A stretch of DNA of 32,240 nt from Desulfosarcinaceae bacterium (lineage in GTDB: Bacteria; Desulfobacterota; Desulfobacteria; Desulfobacterales; Desulfosarcinaceae): positions 1-32,240 of the forward strand of contig JASJCL010000073.1 of the NCBI GenBank assembly GCA_030066015.1, given 5' to 3'. Positions 8,376-16,468 of this stretch are shown piece after piece (within the stretch, counting starts at the first letter, position 1; each line of letters opens with the position of its first letter). Made by a program: the position numbers and the translations under genes. The notes beneath the pieces were generated by a model. It had not been told where the DNA came from, ran no database searches, and saw only the letters and a program-made list of their open reading frames with translations.

Positions 8376-9203
8376 TTAGAAGCCGTACACCCGCAGCAGA
8401 CGCTTGATCTTCCCTTCCTTCTGCAGGATTTGCAACCCCGCGTTGAACTCTCTCACCTTCTCCTGAGCCCTGTCTGTCTTTTTAGAGACCGTCAGATAGA
8501 GCGCTTTGATCGCCAGGGGAGGGTCCATGAACTCCACATCGCCGGATCGCCAGGGAAATTTCTTGGCGATGATGTTTTTGGCCACATATTTATCGATCAC
8601 GATCAGCTCGACCTCCCCTTGGAGAAGCTGCAGGATATTTTCTTCATCGTTGGCGACTTCGATCTTGGTCAGAAAGTCGGCCGCGTCAAATTCGGGGGTG
8701 TTGGCATACCCCCTGCCGACGCCGAATTTATATTGCTGAAGATCCCTTAGCGCCTGGGTCTGATCGATGCGGGGATCGGTCTTGTATTGAATCAGTTCGC
8801 GGCGATATTTTTTCTTCTTATCGTATTCGATCCCGCCGGGAGAGAACGCGTGCACTGGGCGCTCTTTACAGAGCCCCAGGTAACTGTTCCCAAAAGGTTC
8901 CGAGTAGAGAAAATAGGCTTCCCGCTCTTCGGTGTGGTAGGTGGGGAACAGTCCATCGGCCTCACCCGCTTTGGCCATCTCCAACGATTGGTCCCAGTTG
9001 TGAAACTCGATCTCCACCGCATAGCCCGCCTTTTCGAAGGCCATACGGACAATGGCCGCACTGATGCCCTTCTGAGGCATCTCCAGCCCGACGTAGGGTT
9101 CCCAGGTGAGGGAGAGGAGCTTGACCTGCTTCTGGGCGGCCGCACCCTGGGCCCCGATGAATAGACTCAGCAGAATCACGACGATATAGGTTGGCGTTTT
9201 CAT
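8376..9203 (-). CDS. Periplasmic solute-binding protein, family 3 (amino-acid type)
   Basis: A 275-aa exported protein with a Sec signal peptide (MKTPTYIVVILLSLFIGAQG, cleavage probably in AAA-Q near residue 24). The mature part follows the SBP_bac_3 pattern: LTWEPYVG at the start, GISAAIVRMAFEKAGY, then WDQSLEMAKAGEADGLFPTYHTEEREAYFLYSEPF. This fold binds polar amino acids and small organic ions. ATG 9203 has a strong AGGAGGAG site. No cognate permease or ATPase gene of the polar amino-acid type is adjacent, so it is an orphan. It could share a permease encoded elsewhere or serve as a scavenging or sensing protein. It lies in the same transcription run between the BCCT carrier and the ProC homologue. 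Confidence 0.85.
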   Translation of the reverse strand: MKTPTYIVVILLSLFIGAQGAAAQKQVKLLSLTWEPYVGLEMPQKGISAAIVRMAFEKAGYAVEIEFHNWDQSLEMAKAGEADGLFPTYHTEEREAYFLYSEPFGNSYLGLCKERPVHAFSPGGIEYDKKKKYRRELIQYKTDPRIDQTQALRDLQQYKFGVGRGYANTPEFDAADFLTKIEVANDEENILQLLQGEVELIVIDKYVAKNIIAKKFPWRSGDVEFMDPPLAIKALYLTVSKKTDRAQEKVREFNAGLQILQKEGKIKRLLRVYGF

Positions 9204-9282
9204 GTCTCCTCCTGGATGACACCGGCTGCAGTGTCCAAATAGGGTCGCTGCTGTGACAGGTCGGCATGCTGCTGCATACCGG

Positions 9283-10812
9283 TTATTGCTTGAACTCCGC
9301 CACGATGCAGCGGGTGAAAGACACCATCATGAACACCATGAGTATCATGAACGGAAATGAGAAGATAAAAGAGACCGTCTGGACCGCCTTGAGACCGCCG
9401 GTGAGGAGCAGCATGGCGGCGATGGTGCTGCACAGGACCCCCCATCCCACCTTGGCACGATTGCTGGGGTTGATGTTGCCATTGGAGCTCATCACGCCGA
9501 TGATGTAGGTGGCCGAGTCCGCCGAGGTGATGAAGAAGATGCAGATGATGACCATGGTGACCAGGGACAAAATGGCACTCAGGGGTAAAAAATCATAGAG
9601 TTGAAACACCGCGGCGGTGGGGTCCGCCAGAGCGGCCTCGGCGATGCCGGGGCTCTCCGGCATGGTCAACTCCAAATTCAGGGCTGTGCCGCCGAGAATA
9701 CTGAACCAGATGGCGCAGAGCAGGGTCGGCGCCATGAGGGCGCCGAGGACGAACTCCCGAATGGTCCGCCCCCTTGAGATGCGGGCGATGAAGGCCCCCA
9801 CGAAGGGTGCCCACACCAGCCACCAGGCCCAGTAGAAGACGGTCCAGCTGCCCATCCAGTCGTACCCCACGCGATTTTCGGTGATCTTGGCCGTGTCCAT
9901 GAAGAAGCTGAATTTGATGATGTTCTGGAAATAATCCCCCAGAGATTCGATCAGGGACTCCAGGATGTAGATGGTGGGCCCGCAGATCAGAATGAGGGCC
10001 ATCAGCCCGAAAGCCATGAACATGTTGGTGGTGCTCAGGATCTTGATGCCCTTGTCGACCCCTGTGACCGCCGAGAAGATGTAGAGCACCGTGACCACCA
10101 CGATGATGATGATGGCGATGGTGTTGTTGTTGGGGATGCTGTAGAGTTTGTTCAGGCCGGTGGACACCTGCATGGCGCCCATTCCCAGGGAGTTGGCCAC
10201 GCCGAAGAGGGTCACCACGATGGCCAGGGCGTCGATACTTTTGCCCAGCCCGCCCCTGACGTGCTTCTCGCCCACCAGGGGCGCCACTGTCCAGCTGAAG
10301 AGGCCGGGGGCGCCCTTTCTGAACTGGAAGTAGCCCAGCACCAGGGCGACGACGGCGTAGCAGGACCAGGGGTGCAGCCCCCAATGGAAAAAGGCGATCC
10401 GCATGGCGTCGGCCGCCGCCTCAGGGGTCCTGGGATCTGTATGGGGGGGCGTGGCATAGTGAAACATAGGCTCGGCCACTCCCCAGAACACCAATCCGAT
10501 GCCCATGCCGGCGGCGAACAGCATGGCGAACCAGGCCATGAGGCTGAATTCCGGTTGCTCGTCGTCCTTCCCCAGGCGGATATTGCCGAACTTGCTCATG
10601 GCGACGATGAAACAGAAGAGTACGAAGCCCGCCACCAGCAGCAGGTAGGACCAGCCAAAGTTGTTGATGAAAAACTTGAAGATCTTGTCGAAGACCTCCT
10701 TGACCATGTCGGCGGAGATCAGCGTCGCCACGATAAAGATGGAACACACCAGAACCGATCCAATCGTGATGCCTTTGTCAAGGGTGCTCTCTGGGGCTTT
10801 CATCCGCTTCAC
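9283..10812 (-). CDS. BCCT-family betaine/carnitine/choline transporter
   Basis: A 509-aa inner-membrane secondary transporter with about twelve hydrophobic helices. Family hallmarks are visible: GMGIGLVFWGVAEPMFHY in helix 3, the Trp-rich WTVFYWAWWLVWAPFVGAFIARISRGRTIREFVLG motif (read across two stretches) in helices 8-9, and FITSADSATYIIGVMSS near the end. BCCT proteins move quaternary ammonium compounds such as glycine betaine, choline, carnitine or proline betaine using Na+ or H+ gradients, or by exchange with a product such as gamma-butyrobetaine. The helix-3 glycine stretch GMGIG resembles Na+-coupled members, but I cannot decide coupling from sequence. It is the second quaternary-amine uptake system in the operon, next to the MttB-like gene; a role as an exchanger for a demethylated product is possible. 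Confidence 0.93.
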   Translation of the reverse strand: MKRMKAPESTLDKGITIGSVLVCSIFIVATLISADMVKEVFDKIFKFFINNFGWSYLLLVAGFVLFCFIVAMSKFGNIRLGKDDEQPEFSLMAWFAMLFAAGMGIGLVFWGVAEPMFHYATPPHTDPRTPEAAADAMRIAFFHWGLHPWSCYAVVALVLGYFQFRKGAPGLFSWTVAPLVGEKHVRGGLGKSIDALAIVVTLFGVANSLGMGAMQVSTGLNKLYSIPNNNTIAIIIIVVVTVLYIFSAVTGVDKGIKILSTTNMFMAFGLMALILICGPTIYILESLIESLGDYFQNIIKFSFFMDTAKITENRVGYDWMGSWTVFYWAWWLVWAPFVGAFIARISRGRTIREFVLGALMAPTLLCAIWFSILGGTALNLELTMPESPGIAEAALADPTAAVFQLYDFLPLSAILSLVTMVIICIFFITSADSATYIIGVMSSNGNINPSNRAKVGWGVLCSTIAAMLLLTGGLKAVQTVSFIFSFPFMILMVFMMVSFTRCIVAEFKQ

Positions 10813-10868
10813 CTTTCATTCTTGAAGGTGCGTTGCTGTCACGTCATGGTTGCCGGTAGGCGCCGTCG

Positions 10869-12332
10869 TCACGCTTCCGCCGGGTGCGGGTGCATTCTGC
10901 GGCCCAGACCCGCTACATCGATCCCCAGATCTTGCATGCAGGCGTCCAGGCGGCTCTTCCCATCGGCCGGCAGATCCGGCCGCTGGTAGCGGTTTAACAG
11001 GCGTTCCAAGGCCTGTGCGATCTTGCCGAAGAGGGCCTCGTCGGCCGTTTGCCCGGCGGGCAGGGCCCCCTGCAGACTGACCTTGGTGGCAAAAGGTGCT
11101 GTGCGGCAGTGCAGGGCCGTGTGCATCTGGGTGAGAAACTCACCGCCAGGTCCCACCTGTTCGATGACGTCTAAGGCCATGTGCGTCTCGTCCGTGTTCA
11201 AGTCGGCGAGATAGTGGTTGACCCGCTCCAGGATTTCCAGGTCGACGATGTACTTCTCGAAGGACATGGCCCCGTAACTGTCCAGGCCGCCGGCGGAGTG
11301 GAAGTTGAAATTGATCTTCTCCTGGTTGGCCACGAACTGGACCATCATGCTCTCGTAGCCGGCCTGCACCGAAACGTTCTTGGCGTCGTTGAGGCCGCCG
11401 CCGCCCCGGCAGGGCAAGCCGTACATCTTGGCCAGACGGGCACAATATTTCACTGCCAGGGCGGATTCCGGCGTGCCGATGGTAAAGGCGCCGGTGCGCA
11501 TGTCGGCGTTGGCGGTGGCCGAACCATAGATGGCGGGTGTTCCCCGGCGCACCATCTGTGCCAGGGCGACGCCCACCAGGGTCTCGGCATTGGAGATGGC
11601 GATGGTGCCCGCCAGGGTGACCGGACCGGTGGAGCCCGCCATCACCGCCGGGGAGACCACCACCGGCTGGCCATGGTCGGCGTAAACCATCAGGGTGTCG
11701 AGCATCTTCTCGTCGAACTGCAGGGGCGATAGAGTGCTGACCAGGTTGGCGATGCGGGGGGCCTTGACCAGTCCCTCCTTGTCGGTGGCGAAGAGGGCCA
11801 TGAGCATCTGCATGGTATTGCGACTCTCTTCCCGGCCCCCCATGCCGCCGAACAGGCATTTGTCCGAGTGCACCAGGGTGGCGTAGAGCAGGGTGGGGTA
11901 GAGATTGACGTCGTTGGGTAGGTCGTCGGGGGTCACCATGACCCCACCGTTCATGTTGAAGGCCGGGGTGGCGTGCACCAATTTGACGAATGTGAGGTAG
12001 TCATCGAACCGCGCTTTGCGGCGGTTACCCGCCAGGTCTGCGATGAAGGGAAAGCCGGCGTTGGAGGAGACATGCTCGACCCGATCCCCCCCGATCCGCA
12101 TGTCATGCTCGGAATTACGGGCGTAGATGGTGAACTCGGCGGGTGCATGGGCGATCCACGCGTTCAGCTGATCCCGGGTGAAATACACCCGCCCGTCCGC
12201 CACGCGGATGCCGTTGGAAGCGACCAATCCCAGCATCTCGGGGTGATGGAGCCTGACGCCGGTATTTTCGATCAGCCGCATGGAGGCCTGATGCAGCTGC
12301 TCCAGATTGTGTTCAATGGTTTCGGCGGACAT
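10869..12332 (-). CDS. MttB-superfamily (trimethylamine methyltransferase-like) protein, non-pyrrolysine
   Basis: A 487-aa cytoplasmic protein of the COG5598/MttB family, TIM-barrel methyltransferases that pass a methyl group from a quaternary or tertiary amine to a corrinoid protein. Family features include the N-terminal LHQASMRLIENTGVRLHHPEML, the central SPAVMAGSTGPVTLAGTIAISNAE region and the GSATANADMRTGAFTIGTPE stretch. The frame is open throughout with no internal TAG, so pyrrolysine, required by true trimethylamine MttB, is absent. Non-Pyl members studied in Desulfitobacterium and Eubacterium demethylate glycine betaine (MtgB), proline betaine (MtpB), carnitine (MtcB) or gamma-butyrobetaine (MtyB). 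The operon context of two betaine transport systems supports a quaternary-amine substrate. No corrinoid protein, reductive activator or methylcorrinoid:tetrahydrofolate methyltransferase is encoded in this window, so those partners must be elsewhere. Which betaine is used is not determined. Confidence 0.88.
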   Translation of the reverse strand: MSAETIEHNLEQLHQASMRLIENTGVRLHHPEMLGLVASNGIRVADGRVYFTRDQLNAWIAHAPAEFTIYARNSEHDMRIGGDRVEHVSSNAGFPFIADLAGNRRKARFDDYLTFVKLVHATPAFNMNGGVMVTPDDLPNDVNLYPTLLYATLVHSDKCLFGGMGGREESRNTMQMLMALFATDKEGLVKAPRIANLVSTLSPLQFDEKMLDTLMVYADHGQPVVVSPAVMAGSTGPVTLAGTIAISNAETLVGVALAQMVRRGTPAIYGSATANADMRTGAFTIGTPESALAVKYCARLAKMYGLPCRGGGGLNDAKNVSVQAGYESMMVQFVANQEKINFNFHSAGGLDSYGAMSFEKYIVDLEILERVNHYLADLNTDETHMALDVIEQVGPGGEFLTQMHTALHCRTAPFATKVSLQGALPAGQTADEALFGKIAQALERLLNRYQRPDLPADGKSRLDACMQDLGIDVAGLGRRMHPHPAEA

Positions 12333-12427
12333 GCGCGTTACGTCCTTTCTCTTCTTGTGAGGCCCACGGTGTAATGGTTCTATAGCGCCGGTGAACTGCC
12401 GCGCCCCATATTACATCATACGCGAGG

Positions 12428-13264
12428 CTAGCGTTTCGACAACGCCACCATTCCCTGGGTGACCCGGTCGAAGATGATGGCCAGGATCACAATGGCGAGG
12501 CCGGAGCGCACCCCCACACCAATCATCATCCGCGTCAGCCCTCTGACCACCTCGCCGCCCAGGCCGCCGGCACCGATGAGACCGGCCAGAACCACCATGG
12601 CCAATGACATCATGATGCACTGGTTGACACCGGCCATAATGCTGGGCATGGCGGTAGGAATCTGAATCTTCCAGATGATCTGGCCCTGTGTGGCGCCAAA
12701 GGCCTTGCCCACCTCCAATTGGTCCTTGGGGACCTCTTTGATGCCCAGGCTGGTCAGACGCAGGGCCGGCGGAATGGCAAAGACCGCCGTGGCGATGACG
12801 GCGGGCGCCCGTCCCAAACTGAAGAGAATCACTGCCGGGATGAGGTATACCCAGGGGGGCATGGTCTGCATGAAGTCCATCACCGGCCGGGTGATCTTGT
12901 CGGCGGTCGGGTTGACGGCTGACCAGATCCCGAGGGGGATGGCCACTAGCAGGGCAGCCATGGTAGAAACCCCCACCAGGGCAGTTGTCAGCATGGTGGC
13001 CTTCCACAGATCCATCAGATAGCAGAAGAGCAGCCCGCCGAAGGTGAGCGCTCCCACTTGCCGGCCGGCGACCTTCCAGGCCAGCAGGGCGACGACGATC
13101 ATGACGACGAAGGCGTTGGGGAACAGTAGAACGGCCTCCAGCAGTTTGACCGATCGCTCCATGAGGGCGCTGAGCATTTCGAAGGGGGCGGCATGGTTGA
13201 CGTTGAGCCAGTCGACCAGGGTTTCGATGTAACTGCCGATGGAGATGACGGCGTCGCCATTCAT
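12428..13264 (-). CDS. proW: Quaternary-amine ABC transporter permease, second paralogue (ProW/OpuAB type)
   Basis: A 278-aa inner-membrane permease with about six or seven helices. The MDFMQTMPPWVYLIPA segment is characteristic of ProW/OpuAB, and the ATPase-docking loop reads EVGKAFGATQGQIIWKIQIP followed by AMPSIMAGVN. Its ATG overlaps the stop of the preceding permease gene by four bases (ATGA), so the two are translationally coupled. ProU and OpuA normally use one permease as a homodimer; two adjacent divergent copies suggest a heterodimer. It is the last gene of the importer block and is followed 95 bases on by the MttB-like gene. Confidence 0.9.
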   Translation of the reverse strand: MNGDAVISIGSYIETLVDWLNVNHAAPFEMLSALMERSVKLLEAVLLFPNAFVVMIVVALLAWKVAGRQVGALTFGGLLFCYLMDLWKATMLTTALVGVSTMAALLVAIPLGIWSAVNPTADKITRPVMDFMQTMPPWVYLIPAVILFSLGRAPAVIATAVFAIPPALRLTSLGIKEVPKDQLEVGKAFGATQGQIIWKIQIPTAMPSIMAGVNQCIMMSLAMVVLAGLIGAGGLGGEVVRGLTRMMIGVGVRSGLAIVILAIIFDRVTQGMVALSKR

Positions 13265-14112
13265 GATACGGCTCCCTTCTTCAGCTGGGTGACGGCTCCC
13301 TGGGAGATGCGGTCCAGGATAATGGCCAGGATGACGATGGAAATGCCGGCATCGAAAGCCTTGCCCACCTCGAGGACGCGGATGGCCCGATACACCTCCT
13401 TGCCAAGCCCGCCCGCCCCGATGATGCCGGCGATGACGGCCATGCTGAGGGCCAGCATGAGGCTCTGGTTCACGCCGGCCATAATGGAGGGTAGGGCTGA
13501 GGGGAGCTTGATTTTGAACAGGGATTGGGCCGGCGTAGCGCCGAACGCCTTGCCCACCTCAACCTGTTCCCGGGGCACCTGGCGGATCCCCAGGCTGGTG
13601 AGCCGCACCGCCGGTGCGAAGGCGATGATGGCGGTGGCCGTGATGGCGGGGCTGGCCCCGAAACCCAGAATGGCGATGGCCGGAATCAGGTATACGTAGG
13701 GCGGCATGGTTTGGAGAAAATCCATCAGTACACGGGTCACCTCGCTGACCCGTTGGTTGGAGCCGGCGGCAATGCCCAGAGGAATGGCAAAGAGCAGGGT
13801 GATGATGACCGATGCCACCACCAGGGCCATGGTGACCATGGTCTCGTCCCAGAGGTTCATGGCCCAGCACAGCAGAAATCCGGCCGCAGTGAAGGCCGCC
13901 ATGGTTTTCCCGGCCGTGCGCCAGGCCAGCAGACCGAAGACGATAATCACCACATAGAAGGGCGGCAGTAGAAACACCTGTTCGATGCCGTGCAGGACGC
14001 CTTCGATCATGTCGCTGATCAGGTTGAAAGCCGTGTCGAAGGTGGCGCTGATGTATTCCACGAAGGCTTCCACCAGATTGTCGAAGCCGGTTGCGATCTT
14101 TTTTGTCTCCAT
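13261..14112 (-). CDS. proW: Quaternary-amine ABC transporter permease, first paralogue (ProW/OpuAB type)
   Basis: A 283-aa inner-membrane permease homologous to the following gene. It has the same landmarks: MDFLQTMPPYVYLIPA, LTSLGIRQVPREQVEVGKAFGAT, and SIMAGVNQSLMLALSMAVIAG followed by IGAGGLGKEV. The N-terminal 70 residues form amphipathic and hydrophobic segments ahead of the core, as in ProW. It would form the membrane channel with its paralogue, energised by the CBS-domain ATPase and fed by the OpuAC-type binding protein encoded upstream. The 190-base gap before it contains a strong hairpin. Confidence 0.9.
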   Translation of the reverse strand: METKKIATGFDNLVEAFVEYISATFDTAFNLISDMIEGVLHGIEQVFLLPPFYVVIIVFGLLAWRTAGKTMAAFTAAGFLLCWAMNLWDETMVTMALVVASVIITLLFAIPLGIAAGSNQRVSEVTRVLMDFLQTMPPYVYLIPAIAILGFGASPAITATAIIAFAPAVRLTSLGIRQVPREQVEVGKAFGATPAQSLFKIKLPSALPSIMAGVNQSLMLALSMAVIAGIIGAGGLGKEVYRAIRVLEVGKAFDAGISIVILAIILDRISQGAVTQLKKGAVS

Positions 14113-14198
14113 GATGAGCCCATCGTTACAGGGTTAAGGTCGCTATCTGTAGCCAATGTAAGACCAGCTTCCGTTTTCAGGCGACCGACGGGTCGGGG

Positions 14199-14246
14199 TT
14201 GAAGAGGGGCCGGGGGGAGGGTGGCGCTGGGCCGGCCCCTCTTCAA
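14199..14246 (-). promoter_or_regulatory. Perfect 15-bp stem-loop between binding-protein and permease genes
   Basis: The arms 14199-14213 (TTGAAGAGGGGCCGG) and 14232-14246 are exact reverse complements around an 18-base loop. On the transcribed strand no T-run follows, so it is not a standard intrinsic terminator. Its position just after the binding-protein stop codon suggests an mRNA 3'-end stabiliser or partial attenuator that raises binding-protein output relative to the permeases, as known for other ABC importer operons. Confidence 0.7.
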
Positions 14247-14302
14247 TGCCTATCCGCAGCCGCTTGACGCATCGCCGGGCGGCTTTCACGCCGAACGTCG
14301 AA

Positions 14303-15160
14303 CTACTTCCCGCCGATCCTCATCCAGCGCTCGGTGACCAGCTCGTTCTCGGACAGCCACTTGTCCACCGCCGCATCGGCCTTGAGACCTTCCTTGATGT
14401 AACCCGTCATTTTGATGTTATCTTCCAGGGGAACGAATACGCCGGCCATGATTTCACGCGCCTTGGGATACTCTTGCGCAAACCCCTTGCGACCAATCCA
14501 GTAGTAGGACTGCGGCGGCTGCTGCACGTTCTTGGGATCTTTGAGGAACTTGATGTCGAAGGCTTGGGTCATCCAGGAGGGCGTCCACAGGATGGTGGCC
14601 ATCCACTGCTTTTTGGCCAGAGCGGATTTCAAGGTGGCTGTCATGGCCGCCGTACTGCCGTCCACCAGTTCGAAATCGAGGCCGTAGGCGTCGATCACCT
14701 CATTGGTTTGTCGCATGAGGCCGGCGCCGGGTTCGATACCGATGATTTTTCCCTCGAATTTGTCCCTATTGGCGTTCAACTCCGCAATGGAGTTGACGGG
14801 GACATAGGCGGGCACCACGATACCCTGGTTGAGCCCGTGGGAGGAGCAGCTGAGCTTCTCCAGTTTCTTGCCATAGCGGGTCCAGTAGTCATAGGCGACG
14901 AAGTTGATCTGGGACATGAGGATGTCCACGTCGCCCTTGGCCAGGGTGGCGTAGGCAATCCCCCACTCAAAGAACTCCACTACCTCGATCTCATACCCGT
15001 AATGTTTTTCCATCAGCTTTTTGGTCACCAAGCTGGGGCAGACCAGGTCGTTCCACTGAAGGACACCCATCTTAATCGTCTTCCTCTCTTCAGCAACGGC
15101 ACCGCTGGCGAGGCAGAAAATCAGGGCGACACTGATGAGCACGGCTAGTTTCGCTTTCAT
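14303..15160 (-). CDS. proX: Quaternary-amine ABC transporter substrate-binding protein (ProX/OpuAC type)
   Basis: A 285-aa exported protein with a clear Sec signal peptide (MKAKLAVLISVALIFCLASG, cleavage near AVA-E at about residue 23). The mature domain is OpuAC-like. Aromatic residues that could form the cation-pi cage for a quaternary ammonium group are present at VLQWNDL, FEWGIAY, YDYWTRYG and LWTPSW. The family binds glycine betaine, proline betaine, carnitine or choline; which one cannot be read from the sequence alone. It lies between the ATPase gene and the two permease genes, so the importer is complete. The ribosome site is AGGAGGATCC directly before the start. Confidence 0.9.
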   Translation of the reverse strand: MKAKLAVLISVALIFCLASGAVAEERKTIKMGVLQWNDLVCPSLVTKKLMEKHYGYEIEVVEFFEWGIAYATLAKGDVDILMSQINFVAYDYWTRYGKKLEKLSCSSHGLNQGIVVPAYVPVNSIAELNANRDKFEGKIIGIEPGAGLMRQTNEVIDAYGLDFELVDGSTAAMTATLKSALAKKQWMATILWTPSWMTQAFDIKFLKDPKNVQQPPQSYYWIGRKGFAQEYPKAREIMAGVFVPLEDNIKMTGYIKEGLKADAAVDKWLSENELVTERWMRIGGK

Positions 15161-15234
15161 TGGATCCTCCTGTCAGGTCTCTTCGTTATAGGTTGTGGTG
15201 CAAGCACCGGAACTGCGATCTTTTTTCGCTTTTC

Positions 15235-16422
15235 TCAGGCACCGCCGGCGGCTTGAGCGTCTTGGGGCTGGGCCGCATCGAATTGGATTTTCTCCGTCGG
15301 CTTGCCTTGGATGCCCCGCAGCAGACTGCGCCGGGTGACGATGCCGATGATCTTGCCATCCGCCCTGACAGCCACGCGGTTGGCCTCCACGTCCGTCATG
15401 ATCTCCACTAAGGTGTCGAGATCGTCGTCAGGCCCCACGCTGGGGAGCTGCTCCGCTGCCACTTCCGGGAATTTTCGCAAGAAGTCCACGGCAGGGTACA
15501 TGACCGTTGTCGCGCTGACCAAGTGTAGCCGGGAGATGCCGGCCACGAAGTCCGCCACATATTCGTCCGTCGGGTTGGTGACAATCTCTTCGGGCGTCCC
15601 GATCTGGACCAGAACGCCATCCTTCATGATGGCGATATGGGCCCCGATGCGGATCGCCTCATCCAGGTCGTGGGTGATGAACAGCGTGGTTTTCTTCAGT
15701 TTCTGGGACAGCTCCAGAAACTGGTCCTGAAGCTGTCTGCGGATCAAGGGGTCCAGAGCGCTGAAGGGTTCGTCCATCAGCAGGATGTCGGGGTCGGAGG
15801 CCAGGGCTCTGGCAAGGCCAACCCGCTGCTGCATGCCGCCGGAGAGTTCTCTGGGAAAGCGATCGCCCCAACCGTCCAGATGCACCAGGGCCAGCGCGTT
15901 TTCAGCCGCCGCGTGGCGTTCTTTCTTGGGGACTTTGCGCACTTCGAGTCCAAACGCGACGTTGTCGCGCACGTTGCGGTGTGGCAGCAAGGCCATGTTC
16001 TGGAACACCATCCCGATCTTTTTGGCACGCAAGGCCCGCATCTCGGGCGTACTCAGGGTGCCGATATCGGTACCGTTGATCAGAATCTGCCCGTCGGTGG
16101 GCTCGATCAGGCGGTTGACATGACGCATCAGGGTGGATTTGCCGCTGCCGCTGAGGCCCATGATGCAGAAGATCTCCCCCTGGTTGACACTGAAGGAGGC
16201 GTCTACTACGCCGATGACACAGCCGTATTCCGCCAGACAGGCCTCTTTGCTGATGTTTTCGGTTTTCACGGCCTGGTGGGCGCGCTGCTCATTTTTGCCA
16301 TAGATCTTCCAGACATGGCGGCATTCGATGGCGGGTACCTGCTCCGATTTAGCCGCATGTTGGTCCATCAGTGTCGCCGGCTTGGTGCTGTTCAGTGGTA
16401 GGACCTTGGTTTCGGCCGTCAT
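15235..16422 (-). CDS. proV: Quaternary-amine ABC transporter ATPase with CBS domains (ProV/OpuAA type)
   Basis: A 395-aa cytoplasmic ATPase. The P-loop is GLSGSGKST (about residues 89-97), the Q-loop VFQNMALLPHRNV, the ABC signature LSGGMQQR, Walker B ILLMDEPFSALDP and the switch histidine FITHDLDEA. Residues from about 275 onward form a CBS pair, which in OpuA senses ionic strength or nucleotides and gates transport. Compared with ProV it has an extra N-terminal tail of roughly 30 residues of low complexity. The ribosome site GAGGAGAAGG precedes ATG 16422. It follows the GRE activase gene by 46 bases, so the importer appears to be co-expressed with the radical enzyme. That argues for catabolism of the imported compound rather than osmoprotection alone. 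Confidence 0.93.
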   Translation of the reverse strand: MTAETKVLPLNSTKPATLMDQHAAKSEQVPAIECRHVWKIYGKNEQRAHQAVKTENISKEACLAEYGCVIGVVDASFSVNQGEIFCIMGLSGSGKSTLMRHVNRLIEPTDGQILINGTDIGTLSTPEMRALRAKKIGMVFQNMALLPHRNVRDNVAFGLEVRKVPKKERHAAAENALALVHLDGWGDRFPRELSGGMQQRVGLARALASDPDILLMDEPFSALDPLIRRQLQDQFLELSQKLKKTTLFITHDLDEAIRIGAHIAIMKDGVLVQIGTPEEIVTNPTDEYVADFVAGISRLHLVSATTVMYPAVDFLRKFPEVAAEQLPSVGPDDDLDTLVEIMTDVEANRVAVRADGKIIGIVTRRSLLRGIQGKPTEKIQFDAAQPQDAQAAGGA

Positions 16423-16468
16423 GGGTTCCTTCTCCTCTTTACGGGTTGATCCGGATCCGCTTGCCAGT

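Noticed and set aside
10869-12332. Pyrrolysine-containing trimethylamine methyltransferase
   Set aside because: The frame has no in-frame TAG over its full length.
14199-14246. Stem-loop as a rho-independent terminator
   Set aside because: No T-run follows on the transcribed strand, and the downstream genes belong functionally to the same importer.
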